Source of the DNA: Syntrophorhabdus sp. | GTDB lineage: Bacteria; Desulfobacterota; Syntrophorhabdia; Syntrophorhabdales; Syntrophorhabdaceae | Direction of reading: 5' to 3' | Assembly: GCA_012719415.1 (NCBI GenBank) | Contig: JAAYAK010000099.1 | Location: 1-44,897, forward strand | Length of the DNA: 44,897 nucleotides | Shown here: positions 22,163 to 30,068 of the stretch, piece after piece | Numbering within the stretch: the first letter of the stretch is position 1 | How the letters are laid out: each line of letters begins with the position of its first letter | Position numbers and translations under genes: made by a program | Notes under the pieces: model-generated | What the model was told of the DNA's origin: nothing | Databases searched by the model: none | Seen by the model: only the letters and a program-made list of their open reading frames with translations

Positions 22163-23304
22163 TCTCCTTCGAAAGCCTTCCCTTTGATGAAGCGATCATG
22201 TTCTTCCGGGACAAAACGGTCCTGACACCCGAGAAATACGCTCAGCTCAGCGACGTGGCAAAGGCGAAGGCCTTCACGGTCTCCGGCGTCACCCGGATGG
22301 ACGTCCTCACCGACATTCACGGCGCCATCGACAGGGCGATTGCCGATGGCACGACGTTCGCAGACTTCAAGAAGGACATGAAGCAGACCATGGCGCGGCG
22401 GGGCTGGGAAGGCTTGAGTCCCTACCGGCTCGAGACGATATTCCGCACGAACGTCCAGGCAGCCTACCAGGCGGGCCACTACCAGAGACAGATGGAGGTC
22501 ACCGGCAGTCACCCGTACTGGCAATACGTGGCTGTAATGGATTCCCGGACACGCCCAGCCCATGCGGTAATGAACGGCAGGACACTGCCTCACGACGATC
22601 CCTTCTGGTCCACAAGCTATCCTCCGAACGGCTTCAACTGCCGCTGCACCGTGAGGGCACTGACGAAAGGAGAGGTCTCCCGGGAGAAACTGTCGATCGA
22701 AAAGGAGGCGCCGGGCATCGCGGACCCCGGCTTCGCGGGCAATCCCGGACAGGCGTACCGGACAGACCTCATTGCCTGGGAGAAGGCACAGAGGGCACCG
22801 GAGGCCGTCAGGGAGGCGTTCGTCGCCTCGATGGTGGAGAGTTCCCCGAGGAAGGCGGCATTCTCATCCTGGATCGACGATATCGTGAGAGACGGAAAGG
22901 CCCGCGGCGCGACGTCCGTTGTCGGCTGGATGGACCTGGCCACCATGAAATACCTGGAAGGGGAGAACATCGCCATCGCATCGCCGGTGATCATCGCGGA
23001 TGACCGCGGCATGCTCCATGCGGCAAGGACCGCAAAGCGACTCAGGGGCAATGCCCTGACCCCCGAGGAACTGAAGATGCTCCCGGACATCGTGGCGAAT
23101 GCGGAGGCCATCCTCTGGGATACCCAGGACCCCGCGCTCCTCTACGTCGTCACCGACAGGGACAGGAAGATAAAGGTTGTAACCCGTGTCAATTACAGGC
23201 TGAAGGGAGCGCCGGAGCCGGTCAACATTATCGCAACGGCAGGAAAGGTCAAGAGGGGCGACTTAATGGGCAGGAGATATCAGATTATCCGGGGGAAGTT
23301 ATGA
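22159..23304 (+). CDS. Mu gpF-like head morphogenesis protein with C-terminal toxin-type (PBECR-like) nuclease domain
   Basis: 381 aa. Residues about 30-190 are the Mu F/SPP1 gp7 domain ('LETIFRTNVQAAYQAGHYQRQ', 'VMDSRTRPAHAVMNGRTLPHDDPFW', 'YPPNGFNCRCTVRAL'). Residues about 230-381 form a separate module ('GWMDLATMKYL...MLHAARTAKRLRGNALTPEELKMLPDIVANAEAILWD...LLYVVTDRDRKIKVVTRVNYRL'). This has the layout of Barnase/EndoU/ColicinE5/RelE-like phage nuclease domains attached to gpF-type proteins. A few gpF copies enter with the DNA in related phages, so this module could act on the new host. The nuclease assignment is by resemblance only. Confidence 0.8.
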   Translation: MISFESLPFDEAIMFFRDKTVLTPEKYAQLSDVAKAKAFTVSGVTRMDVLTDIHGAIDRAIADGTTFADFKKDMKQTMARRGWEGLSPYRLETIFRTNVQAAYQAGHYQRQMEVTGSHPYWQYVAVMDSRTRPAHAVMNGRTLPHDDPFWSTSYPPNGFNCRCTVRALTKGEVSREKLSIEKEAPGIADPGFAGNPGQAYRTDLIAWEKAQRAPEAVREAFVASMVESSPRKAAFSSWIDDIVRDGKARGATSVVGWMDLATMKYLEGENIAIASPVIIADDRGMLHAARTAKRLRGNALTPEELKMLPDIVANAEAILWDTQDPALLYVVTDRDRKIKVVTRVNYRLKGAPEPVNIIATAGKVKRGDLMGRRYQIIRGKL

Positions 23305-23440
23305 TGGGGCCGGAGGGGCGCCACATCCCTCATAGGGCCGATCCCGTAGGCCCGGGACCCGTCCAACTGGCCGCGGCGACTTTCCAGTTGTCAGCCCCAT
23401 CAACAGTACAAAGTTTACCACACCCGGGGGAGTTGTCAAG
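23305..23440. other. Gap between gpF and gpG genes with hairpins
   Basis: 136 bp. It contains CAACTGG...CCAGTTG (23364-23390, 7-bp perfect stem, 13-nt loop) and a GGGCC...GGCCC element before it. GGGGGAG at about 23426-23432 serves the gpG start. No T-run, so mRNA processing or weak attenuation is more likely than termination. Confidence 0.45.
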
Positions 23441-23968
23441 ATGCAGATAGACGTCGAGATAAAGGACAAAAAGGTGCAGCGGCTCTTCACGAGACTCCAG
23501 AGGAACGTGAAGGACCTCCGCCCCGCCTTCCGCGCGATCGGGGAGATCATCCGGTCCTCGGTGATCAGGAACTTCGAGGAAGGCGGCCGTCCGGATAAGT
23601 GGGAGCCCACGCGGATCCGCTCCATTTACCAGGCGTACACGGGGAAGAAGACAAAATCGGGCGGGAACCGAAAGGCGTACACCATCCGCGGCCGTCTCAC
23701 CAAGGCCTTCGACCGTTATTCATCAGGGAGAAAGACCCTCATCGACACGGCACGACTCCAGAACTCGGTTACTGCCCGCGCCGAGACCGACCGTGTCGTT
23801 GTGGGCACCAACCTGGTCTACGCCCGCATCCATCAGCTCGGCGGCATGGCGGGCAGGAACAAGAAGGTGAAGATCCCCGCGAGACCCTATCTTCTGGTCC
23901 AGGACGAAGACTGGCCATCGATCGGGCAGTGCCTCAGGGGGTTTCTCATGAAAGGAGCACAGGAATGA
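23441..23968 (+). CDS. Mu gpG-like virion morphogenesis protein
   Basis: 175 aa of the phage virion morphogenesis family: 'LRPAFRAIGEIIRSSVIRNFEEGGRPDKWEP' and 'LIDTARLQNSVTARAETDRVVVGTNLVYARIHQLGG...IPARPYLLVQDED'. The family links head completion to tail joining. Strongly basic. It overlaps the protease gene by 4 bp (ATGA). Confidence 0.9.
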   Translation: MQIDVEIKDKKVQRLFTRLQRNVKDLRPAFRAIGEIIRSSVIRNFEEGGRPDKWEPTRIRSIYQAYTGKKTKSGGNRKAYTIRGRLTKAFDRYSSGRKTLIDTARLQNSVTARAETDRVVVGTNLVYARIHQLGGMAGRNKKVKIPARPYLLVQDEDWPSIGQCLRGFLMKGAQE

Positions 23969-24975
23969 AGAACGCGCTGGTTCTAATCTGCAAGGATGTC
24001 GAGGGCAAGGTGCCCGCCGAGATCCAGGTGATCCCCTACGGGTACCATGACACCCCCAAGGGACCGTTCACGCTCGACGACGAGGGGGCCCGCGGGATCG
24101 TCGAGGCCTTCGAGGCACAGACGAACGACATGGTCATCGACTACGAGCACCAGACGGTCGCCGATCCTCCCGTTGAGGCCCCGGCCGCGGGGTGGATAAA
24201 GACGCTCGTGAACAGGGGCGCCGACGGTATATGGGCCGTCATCGAGTGGACGGACAGGGCGAAGCAGTACATCGCCAACAGGGAATACCGGTACGTCTCG
24301 CCCGTCTTCTTGAAGAGGATCTCCGACAACAGGGTCATCCGGCTCATCAACGTGGCGCTCACAAACCAGCCGAACATCGACGGCATGGTTCCCCTTGCCA
24401 ACAAGCTCGGCTTCGAGGGGGACACAAATACAAAGGAGGCAACCATGAAAGAACTGTGGAAACTCCTCGGTCTTTCCGAGGACGCAAAGGAAGAGGCGGC
24501 GATCGCGGCGGTGAACAAGCTCAAGATCGCCCTTGAGGGGAAGACGGTGATTATCGCGAACAAGGGAGTCCTCGACGCCCTGGGCCTCGCGGAGTCAGCT
24601 ACGGAGTCGGAGATCGTCGCCACCATCCTCGCGATGAAACAGTCACACACGAAGATCGACGACGTGGTGAAGGAACTCAACACGCTCAAGGCGGGTTTGA
24701 TTCAGAGGGACGCCGACGGCGCCGTCGAGATGGCGATGAAGGAGGGCAAGATCACACCGGCACAGAAGGACTGGGCCCTTGACTACGCGAAGCGCGACCT
24801 GGAGGGTTTTAAGGTCTTCGTCTCGAAGGCCCCGGTCGTCGTCATCGAGGGCAAGGTGGTCACCGACCAGAAGGAGGCCGGTACCGGGATCGATGACGTC
24901 CAGGCCCAGATCAACAAGATGTGCGGCGTCGATGAAGAAACGTTCAAGAAGCACAATAAAGGGGGTGAAGCATGA
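23965..24975 (+). CDS. Mu gpI-like prohead protease with C-terminal scaffold
   Basis: 336 aa from ATG 23965. Residues 1-150 are the protease domain of the Mu I family ('VIPYGYHDTPKGPFTLDDEGARGIVEAFEAQTNDMVIDYEHQT', 'AAGWIKTLVNRGADGIWAVIEWTDRAKQYIANREYRYVSPVF'), with candidate catalytic histidine in YEHQ and serine in VSPVF. The rest is helical scaffold-like sequence. The protease cleaves scaffold during head maturation. A strong internal ribosome-binding site and ATG at 24445 lie at the domain boundary, so the scaffold is probably also made alone. Confidence 0.88.
   Translation: MKNALVLICKDVEGKVPAEIQVIPYGYHDTPKGPFTLDDEGARGIVEAFEAQTNDMVIDYEHQTVADPPVEAPAAGWIKTLVNRGADGIWAVIEWTDRAKQYIANREYRYVSPVFLKRISDNRVIRLINVALTNQPNIDGMVPLANKLGFEGDTNTKEATMKELWKLLGLSEDAKEEAAIAAVNKLKIALEGKTVIIANKGVLDALGLAESATESEIVATILAMKQSHTKIDDVVKELNTLKAGLIQRDADGAVEMAMKEGKITPAQKDWALDYAKRDLEGFKVFVSKAPVVVIEGKVVTDQKEAGTGIDDVQAQINKMCGVDEETFKKHNKGGEA
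24445..24975 (+). CDS. Internal start: separate scaffold protein (Mu gpZ-like)
   Basis: AAGGAGG at 24433-24439 with 5 nt before ATG 24445, in the same frame as the protease-scaffold gene, would give a 176-aa scaffold beginning MKELWKLLGLSEDAKEE. In Mu the scaffold gpZ is translated from within gene I in just this way, and excess scaffold over protease is needed. Based on sequence plus the Mu precedent. Confidence 0.7.
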   Translation: MKELWKLLGLSEDAKEEAAIAAVNKLKIALEGKTVIIANKGVLDALGLAESATESEIVATILAMKQSHTKIDDVVKELNTLKAGLIQRDADGAVEMAMKEGKITPAQKDWALDYAKRDLEGFKVFVSKAPVVVIEGKVVTDQKEAGTGIDDVQAQINKMCGVDEETFKKHNKGGEA

Positions 24976-25865
24976 CCGCATTGACTGCAGACAAGAGGAC
25001 GCAATACACCGAGGGCGTCGATGTTCCTGCCCCGGTCGATGGGGGCAGCAAGATCTTCGCCGGCGCGAACGCATGCTTCAACACGGCGGGGTTCCTCGTC
25101 CCGGGAGGGGATACGAGCGGCCTCATCTATGCCGGCGTCTCCCGGAGCTCCATCGACAACAGCCTGGGCCAGGACGGAGACGAATTGGCCGTCATTCGCC
25201 GGCGCGGGCTCTTCCTCATGGAATTTGCCACGGAGATCAGCCAGGCGAACGTCGGGGACAACGTCTTCCTCGTCGACGACCAACTGGTGGATCTCGCGGG
25301 AAACGTGACATACGATATTTTCTGCGGCATCATCGCCCAGTTCGTCGACACGACGCACGCATTCGTCGACATCCTCCCCGCGATCCTGCAGGCGGACGTC
25401 GCCTCGCACATCGCGGACCCGTCGGGAGCCCACGCGGCCTCCGCCATCTCCGCGGCGGACGCGGGGAACCACTTCCCCGCCGCTGAGGCCACTGTCGAAG
25501 CTCAGCTCCAGAAGCTCGGCAAGGGCCCCTTCTTCCTGACTCTCCCCAGGTTTACCGGGTGGACCAAGGACGCAGCGGACCACGCGATCGCCCTGCCGGC
25601 GATCGAATCCCCGAACCCCGTCATGGTGAAGCGGGCATACGTGAACCTCGGCACGGCCCCCGGGGCGGACAAGACCTTGACGCTCAAGCTCAATGACACG
25701 GAACTCCTCTCCATCGCCGGGGCGGACACCCAGGGGGAGGCGGAGGCCCTTTCGATCGCCGTCGCCAAGGACACGGACTTCATCATCAAGGCGAACGAGA
25801 CGGCATCGGGAGCCGGCGCGAACTGCGACATCACGCTCGTCATGTACATCGATGACGGCGAATAA
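24972..25865 (+). CDS. Capsid decoration/head protein with C-terminal beta module
   Basis: 297 aa between scaffold and major capsid genes. Residues 1-140 look like a phage cement/decoration domain (DUF2190-like: 'VDVPAPVDGGSKIFAGANACFNTAGFLVPGGDTSGLIYAGVS', 'NVGDNVFLVDDQLVD'). A linker with 'DPSGAHAASAISAADAGNHFP' (a type of short module also met in phage fibre proteins) leads to a C-terminal beta-rich domain (190-297). That domain probably projects from the head surface. The start overlaps the protease stop. Confidence 0.65.
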   Translation: MTALTADKRTQYTEGVDVPAPVDGGSKIFAGANACFNTAGFLVPGGDTSGLIYAGVSRSSIDNSLGQDGDELAVIRRRGLFLMEFATEISQANVGDNVFLVDDQLVDLAGNVTYDIFCGIIAQFVDTTHAFVDILPAILQADVASHIADPSGAHAASAISAADAGNHFPAAEATVEAQLQKLGKGPFFLTLPRFTGWTKDAADHAIALPAIESPNPVMVKRAYVNLGTAPGADKTLTLKLNDTELLSIAGADTQGEAEALSIAVAKDTDFIIKANETASGAGANCDITLVMYIDDGE

Positions 25866-25889
25866 AAGAGCCTACAAAGGAGGCCAACA

Positions 25890-26768
25890 ATGATTATCAA
25901 CCAGGCAGCACTTTCCGGGATACACAAGACCTTCAGCACCATCTTCAAGGAGGCGCTGGCGGCCGCGAAGAGCCAGGTCGATCTTGTCGCCATGCGGGTA
26001 CCTTCCACCGGTAGAAGCGTCGACTACAAGTGGCTCGGCAACTTCCCGCAGATGCGCGAGTGGCTTGGGGATCGGGTCATCAAGGACCTGTCCGGTTTCC
26101 ACTACGAGCTCGTCAACAAGTCCTACGAGGCCACGATCGAGGTCGACCGGGATGACATCGAGGACGATCAGATTGGCGTCTACACGCCCATGATCCAGGG
26201 GCTCGCCCAGTCCGCGAAGGTCCACCCTGACATCCTTGCCTTCGCGTTGCTCAAGCTCGGCTTCTCCACTCGGTGCTACGACGGGCAGTATTTCTTCGAT
26301 ACCGACCATGAGGTAAACGGAGCCTCGGTGGCCAATTCCGGAGGCGGGTCAGGTACGGGCTGGTACCTTACGGACCTCTCGCGCCCCATCAAGCCCCTCA
26401 TCCTGCAGCGCCGCAAGGAGCCGGAGTTCGTTGCCATGGACAAGCCCGACGATGAGAACGCCTTCATGCGCAAGAAATACCGCTACGGTGTCGACGATCG
26501 GAAGAACGTGGGCTTTGGCCTCTGGCAGCTCGCCTACGGCAGCAAGCAGACCCTTAACGGGGCGAACTATGCCGCCGCGCGCTCGGCGATGATGTCCTTC
26601 ACGAACGATGAAGGAACGCCCCTCGGGATCAAACCCACGCATCTCGTTGTCCCGCCCACCCTGGAATCAGTGGGAAGGACGGTCCTCGAGGCGGAGAAGG
26701 ATGCCACGGGCGCGTCGAACGTCTGGTACCACACGGCTGAGCTCGTTGTCGTGCCTTGGCTGGCGTAG
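25890..26768 (+). CDS. Major capsid protein (Mu gpT-like)
   Basis: 292 aa of the Mu gpT family: 'VAMRVPSTGRSVDYKWLGNFPQMREWLGDRVIKDLSGFHYELVNKSYEATIEVDRDDIEDDQIGVYTPMIQGLAQSAKVHPD' and the closing 'LVVPPTLESVGRTVLEAEKDATGASNVWYHTAELVVVPWL'. It forms the HK97-fold shell. AAGGAGG lies 7 nt before the ATG, consistent with high expression. Confidence 0.95.
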   Translation: MIINQAALSGIHKTFSTIFKEALAAAKSQVDLVAMRVPSTGRSVDYKWLGNFPQMREWLGDRVIKDLSGFHYELVNKSYEATIEVDRDDIEDDQIGVYTPMIQGLAQSAKVHPDILAFALLKLGFSTRCYDGQYFFDTDHEVNGASVANSGGGSGTGWYLTDLSRPIKPLILQRRKEPEFVAMDKPDDENAFMRKKYRYGVDDRKNVGFGLWQLAYGSKQTLNGANYAAARSAMMSFTNDEGTPLGIKPTHLVVPPTLESVGRTVLEAEKDATGASNVWYHTAELVVVPWLA

Positions 26769-26780
26769 AAGGAGGCCTCA

Positions 26781-27020
26781 ATGAAGATCAAGTGTAAATC
26801 GATACCGAAGAAGTTCCGCAGGGCAGGGATCACGTTCTCGAGTACACCCGCGGAATACGACGTCGACGAGAAGACCCTAAAGGTCCTTCAGACCGAGTCC
26901 ATGCTCGTCGTCGAAGTTCTCCCGGAAGAGAAGAAAGATCCGGAGAAGGGAAAGGCCCAGGACAAGGAGAAAGCAGCTCCGGGCCAGGACGAATCCGGGA
27001 AGAAGGGCAAAGAGAAGTAA
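26781..27020 (+). CDS. Small head protein (Mu gp35 position)
   Basis: 79 aa: a short beta-rich start ('KIKCKSIPKKFRRAGITFSSTPAEYDVDEKTLKVLQTES') and a highly charged, Lys/Glu-rich disordered tail. Similar small proteins follow gpT in Mu-like phages (HI1506-like). Function unknown. Confidence 0.65.
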   Translation: MKIKCKSIPKKFRRAGITFSSTPAEYDVDEKTLKVLQTESMLVVEVLPEEKKDPEKGKAQDKEKAAPGQDESGKKGKEK

Positions 27021-27028
27021 TAAAGGAC

Positions 27029-27074
27029 AAGGAGGCCAGGAGGAGGGCCCTGCCCTCCTCCTTTACAAACCATG
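27029..27074 (+). promoter_or_regulatory. Split ribosome-binding site with bridging hairpin before the gp36-like gene
   Basis: AAGGAGG (27029-27035) lies 36 nt before ATG 27072. Between them, AGGAGGAGGGC-CCT-GCCCTCCTCCT (27038-27062) is a perfect 11-bp stem. When folded, the effective distance becomes about 11 nt, bringing the Shine-Dalgarno into range. No other purine tract lies at a usable distance. TTTA follows the stem, so weak termination is an alternative reading. Confidence 0.6.
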
Positions 27075-27533
27075 GCATATTGCACGCTCGACGATATCAC
27101 GAAGGCCCTGGACGAGACGACCATTATCCAGCTCACCGATGACGAGAACCTGAAACCCGCGGCGATCGACACCGGGGATCCGGATCACGCCGGCATCATC
27201 GCCCGCATCGACGAGGCCATCGAAACGGCGGATGCGGAGATCGACGGGTACTGCGCCGTGAAGTACTCGGTACCGCTCTCCCCGGTCCCGGCCGTCGTGA
27301 ACAAGCTCTCCGTGGATCTCGCCATCTACTACCTGTACTCGCGGCGAACCATCCCGGAGAAGGTAGAGAAGCGCTACGAGAGGGCCGTGGCCAGGCTTAA
27401 GGACGTCGCGAGAGGACTCCTCTCCCTGGGCGTCGATCCGGAGCCGGCGGCATCGGTGGCAGCCGACAGCGCCCAGGCCAACAAGGCAACGAGCGATCGC
27501 GTCTTCACCCGCGACTCGCTGAAGGGGTTCTGA
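27072..27533 (+). CDS. Mu gp36-like protein (DUF1320), head-tail connector
   Basis: 153 aa with the DUF1320 pattern: 'YCTLDDITKALDETTIIQLTDDE', then 'RIDEAIETADAEIDGYCAVKYSVPLSPVPAVVNKLSVDLAIYYLYSRR' and a helical end. The fold resembles gp6-type connector proteins. It starts after the bridging hairpin and ends one base before the gp37-like gene. Confidence 0.88.
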   Translation: MAYCTLDDITKALDETTIIQLTDDENLKPAAIDTGDPDHAGIIARIDEAIETADAEIDGYCAVKYSVPLSPVPAVVNKLSVDLAIYYLYSRRTIPEKVEKRYERAVARLKDVARGLLSLGVDPEPAASVAADSAQANKATSDRVFTRDSLKGF

Positions 27534-27534
27534 C

Positions 27535-28056
27535 ATGCTTGAGCAGATCGAAGAGGCCGTGGCCGCCAGGCTCACGCTGAAGGTTCCCGAACCGAAGCAC
27601 GTCGATATCGAAGAGAAGCACAGCTCGCTGGCCATGCCGGCAATCGAGGTATACACGGGACCTGGACCCTTTGAGAAGGTTGGTCAGAAGTACAAGCTGA
27701 GACCCTCGATCTTCGTCGTCGTGACGTTTCAGAACATGCGCTCGACGAAGGACCGGCGTGCAGGGATGTACCCTGTCCTGGAGGCCGTGGCGGCTGCCCT
27801 CATCCTGCAGACGCTCGATCTCCCCATTGACCCTATGCGGCCGAAGGGAATCGAGAACATCACCCTCGAGGAAGAGGAGAAGGACGGAAAGATCGTCTTC
27901 GCCGTGGAGTTCCAGACCGGATTCTTCATCGACAGGATCGATGATGAAGCCGCGACAGCGGAGGATCTCCTCGAGATGGGATTCAAGTATTATCTCAAAC
28001 CCGGTGATGACGTCGCCGACGCGGAAGACGTCGTGGAGTTTGGAACCGAGACATGA
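27535..28056 (+). CDS. Mu gp37-like protein (DUF1834), head-tail joining/tail terminator
   Basis: 173 aa. 'MLEQIEEAVAARL' start, 'PAIEVYTGPGPFEKVGQKYKLRPSIFVVVTFQNMRS' core and 'RAGMYPVLEAVAAALILQTLDLPIDPMRPKGIENI' match DUF1834 of Mu-like phages. By position it likely caps the tail or joins it to the head. Confidence 0.85.
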   Translation: MLEQIEEAVAARLTLKVPEPKHVDIEEKHSSLAMPAIEVYTGPGPFEKVGQKYKLRPSIFVVVTFQNMRSTKDRRAGMYPVLEAVAAALILQTLDLPIDPMRPKGIENITLEEEEKDGKIVFAVEFQTGFFIDRIDDEAATAEDLLEMGFKYYLKPGDDVADAEDVVEFGTET

Positions 28057-28069
28057 AAAGGAGGCTATC

Positions 28070-28261
28070 ATGGCAGTCTTAAAAGTTACCGCAGCGCCCG
28101 GCACGCGCTGTCCAATGGAAGGCCGGCCGCGGGAATACATCGCCGACGGCGCGGCCGTGGAAGTACCCGAGACCGCATACTACCGGAGGCTCATCGCCGA
28201 CGGGTCCCTCGTTGTTGCCGCCCCGGGAAACAAAAAGGAGGTAAAGACCGATGGCAAGTGA
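28070..28261 (+). CDS. Mu gp38-like small protein (DUF2635)
   Basis: 63 aa from ATG 28070 after AAAGGAGG. The DUF2635 pattern is visible: 'VTAAPGTRCPMEGRPREYIADGAAVEVPETAYYRRLIADGSLVV'. Overlaps the tail sheath gene by 11 bp. Precise role in tail assembly unknown. Confidence 0.8.
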   Translation: MAVLKVTAAPGTRCPMEGRPREYIADGAAVEVPETAYYRRLIADGSLVVAAPGNKKEVKTDGK

Positions 28262-29690
28262 GAACATATCCTTCGATAACATCCCCTCATCGATCCGCAA
28301 GCCCGGCAAGTACTTCGAGTTCAACACGAAGCTCGCCGTGCGGACGCTGCCCAACAACAAACAGCGCATGCTTATCGTCGGCCAGAGGACATCGGCCGGC
28401 ACCGTCGCGGAGAAGATCCCGACCCGTGTCTTCAGCGACAAGGAGGCGGAGGTCTACTTCGGCGCGGGCTCGATGTGCCACCTCCTGGCTCGGGCCGCCA
28501 TCACGGCCAATCCTTACCTGGACCTCACCGTCATCGCCCTCGATGACGCGAGTGCCGGGCAGCCCGCGGTGGGGACCGTGACTCTCGGCGCATCCGCGTC
28601 GGGCAGCGGCGTGCTGACCCTCTACGTGGGAACACATAAGGTGGAGATCGCCATCGCCACGTCGACGGCCGCAGCTGCGGTGGCCGCAGCTCTCGAGGCG
28701 GAGCTTGACAAGCACCCGGACCTGCCCGTGACGGCGAGCGTCGACGGGGCTGTCGTCACCCTGACGGCAAAGAACAAGGGCCTGTGCGGCAACGACATAC
28801 ATCTCAGCTACGTCCTCACGAACGTATCGACCCTGACGGTGTCCATCAGTGCCATGGCAAGCGGGGCCACCAATCCGACCCTGGCCGATGCGCTTGCGGT
28901 CGTCTTCGGGGAGAAATACGACATCATCGCCTCGCCCTACAACAATCAGACGGACCTCACGACGCTCAAGACCCATCTCGACTCGGTGAGCGGTCCCATG
29001 GAACAGCGCCCAGGCGTCGGGGTCTACGGCATGAACGCGGCCCTGTCGACGGTAACGACGCTCACCGGCCAGGTGAACTCGGGGAGGATCCTCTGCGCCT
29101 ACCACCGGTATACGGCGGCCACCCTCGTGCAGAGCATGCCCTATGAGATAGCGGCCGCCTTCGGTGCCGTCATGGCCTGGGAGGAGGATCCCGCGCGGCC
29201 GCTCAACACCCTCGCGCTCACTGGCATCACACCTGCCAACATCGCGGACCGCCTGTCGAGGACAGAGCAGGAAACTCTCCTTTACAACGGCGCCTCGCCC
29301 ATTGAGGTGGGCCCGGGTGAGACGGTCCAGATCGCGAGGGCGATCAGCACCTATCTCCAGGATGCCCAAGGAATTGACGACGTGTCGCTCCTCGATATCA
29401 CCACGATCCGCACCCTCGACTATGTCCGCAAGGCGGTACGGGAGCGGATCAGCTTGCGCTTTCCCCGGGAGAAGCTCTCGAGCAAGACACCGCCGAAGGT
29501 CCGTGCGGAGATCCTGGACGTGCTCCTTCTTCTCCAGGAACTTGAGATGGTCGAGGAGGTTGAAGCAAACAAGGACGCCCTCATCGTCGAGAGGGACCTG
29601 CAGGATGTGAACCGTCTGAACGCCCGGATCCCCGCGGACGTCGTCAACGGGCTCCACGTGTTCGCCGGCAGGATCGACCTGCTGCTGTAG
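28251..29690 (+). CDS. Tail sheath protein (Mu gpL-like)
   Basis: 479 aa. 'ISFDNIPSSIRKPGKYFEFN' start and 'NKQRMLIVGQRTSAGTVAEKIPTRVFSDKEAEVYFGAGSMCHLLARAAI' are typical of Mu/T4-type contractile sheaths. The C-terminal third ('DDVSLLDITTIRTLDYVRKAVRERISLRFPREKLSSKT') is the conserved sheath core. Its presence shows a myovirus-type contractile tail. AAAGGAGG is placed before the start inside the DUF2635 gene. Confidence 0.95.
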   Translation: MASENISFDNIPSSIRKPGKYFEFNTKLAVRTLPNNKQRMLIVGQRTSAGTVAEKIPTRVFSDKEAEVYFGAGSMCHLLARAAITANPYLDLTVIALDDASAGQPAVGTVTLGASASGSGVLTLYVGTHKVEIAIATSTAAAAVAAALEAELDKHPDLPVTASVDGAVVTLTAKNKGLCGNDIHLSYVLTNVSTLTVSISAMASGATNPTLADALAVVFGEKYDIIASPYNNQTDLTTLKTHLDSVSGPMEQRPGVGVYGMNAALSTVTTLTGQVNSGRILCAYHRYTAATLVQSMPYEIAAAFGAVMAWEEDPARPLNTLALTGITPANIADRLSRTEQETLLYNGASPIEVGPGETVQIARAISTYLQDAQGIDDVSLLDITTIRTLDYVRKAVRERISLRFPREKLSSKTPPKVRAEILDVLLLLQELEMVEEVEANKDALIVERDLQDVNRLNARIPADVVNGLHVFAGRIDLLL

Positions 29691-29708
29691 TCAAAAAGGA
29701 GGACAACC

Positions 29709-30068
29709 ATGGCAGATGAATATGTCGAATTGGTAACACTGGAAGTGAACGGCACGGAGATCACCGATTTCAACAAGGTGTCGGAGAACGAGATCGAGGT
29801 CCGGCGGCCTGTCAATCTCATGAACAAGACGGGTTTCACGAAGACCACTGCCCGCTATGGGGTCAAGGTGGAGTACGTGATCCCGAAGACTCAAACGCCC
29901 TTCAACTTCGAGGAAGTGGAGAACGGGACGCTTACCATCGACAGGGGCAACGGCAAGCGGATCACCTACAGCGGCGTCTTCACGACGAAGATCGGAGAAG
30001 CCTCCTACGGTGAGAAGGAAGCCAGCCAGACCATCGAGCTCGGCGCCGACAAGAGAACGGAGACGTGA
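29709..30068 (+). CDS. Tail tube protein (Mu gpM-like)
   Basis: 119 aa: 'LEVNGTEITDFNKVSENEIEVRRPVNLMNKTGFTKTTARYGVKVEYVIP' and 'GTLTIDRGNGKRITYSGVFTTKIGEASYGEKEASQTIELGA' match the Mu M tube family. Forms the inner tube within the sheath. The stop overlaps the chaperone start (GTGA). Confidence 0.92.
   Translation: MADEYVELVTLEVNGTEITDFNKVSENEIEVRRPVNLMNKTGFTKTTARYGVKVEYVIPKTQTPFNFEEVENGTLTIDRGNGKRITYSGVFTTKIGEASYGEKEASQTIELGADKRTET

Noticed and set aside
23301-23450. A 49-codon open frame bridging gpF and gpG with overlapping start and stop
   Set aside because: The product is proline-rich and unlike known head proteins, the region contains hairpins, and openness at this length is not unusual in GC-rich DNA. 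Coupled start noted, but support is too weak for a gene.
27038-27062. Rho-independent terminator between the gp35-like and gp36-like genes
   Set aside because: Only three T's follow and the downstream head/tail genes must be co-transcribed; the bridging role for the ribosome-binding site explains the position better, though weak attenuation is not excluded.
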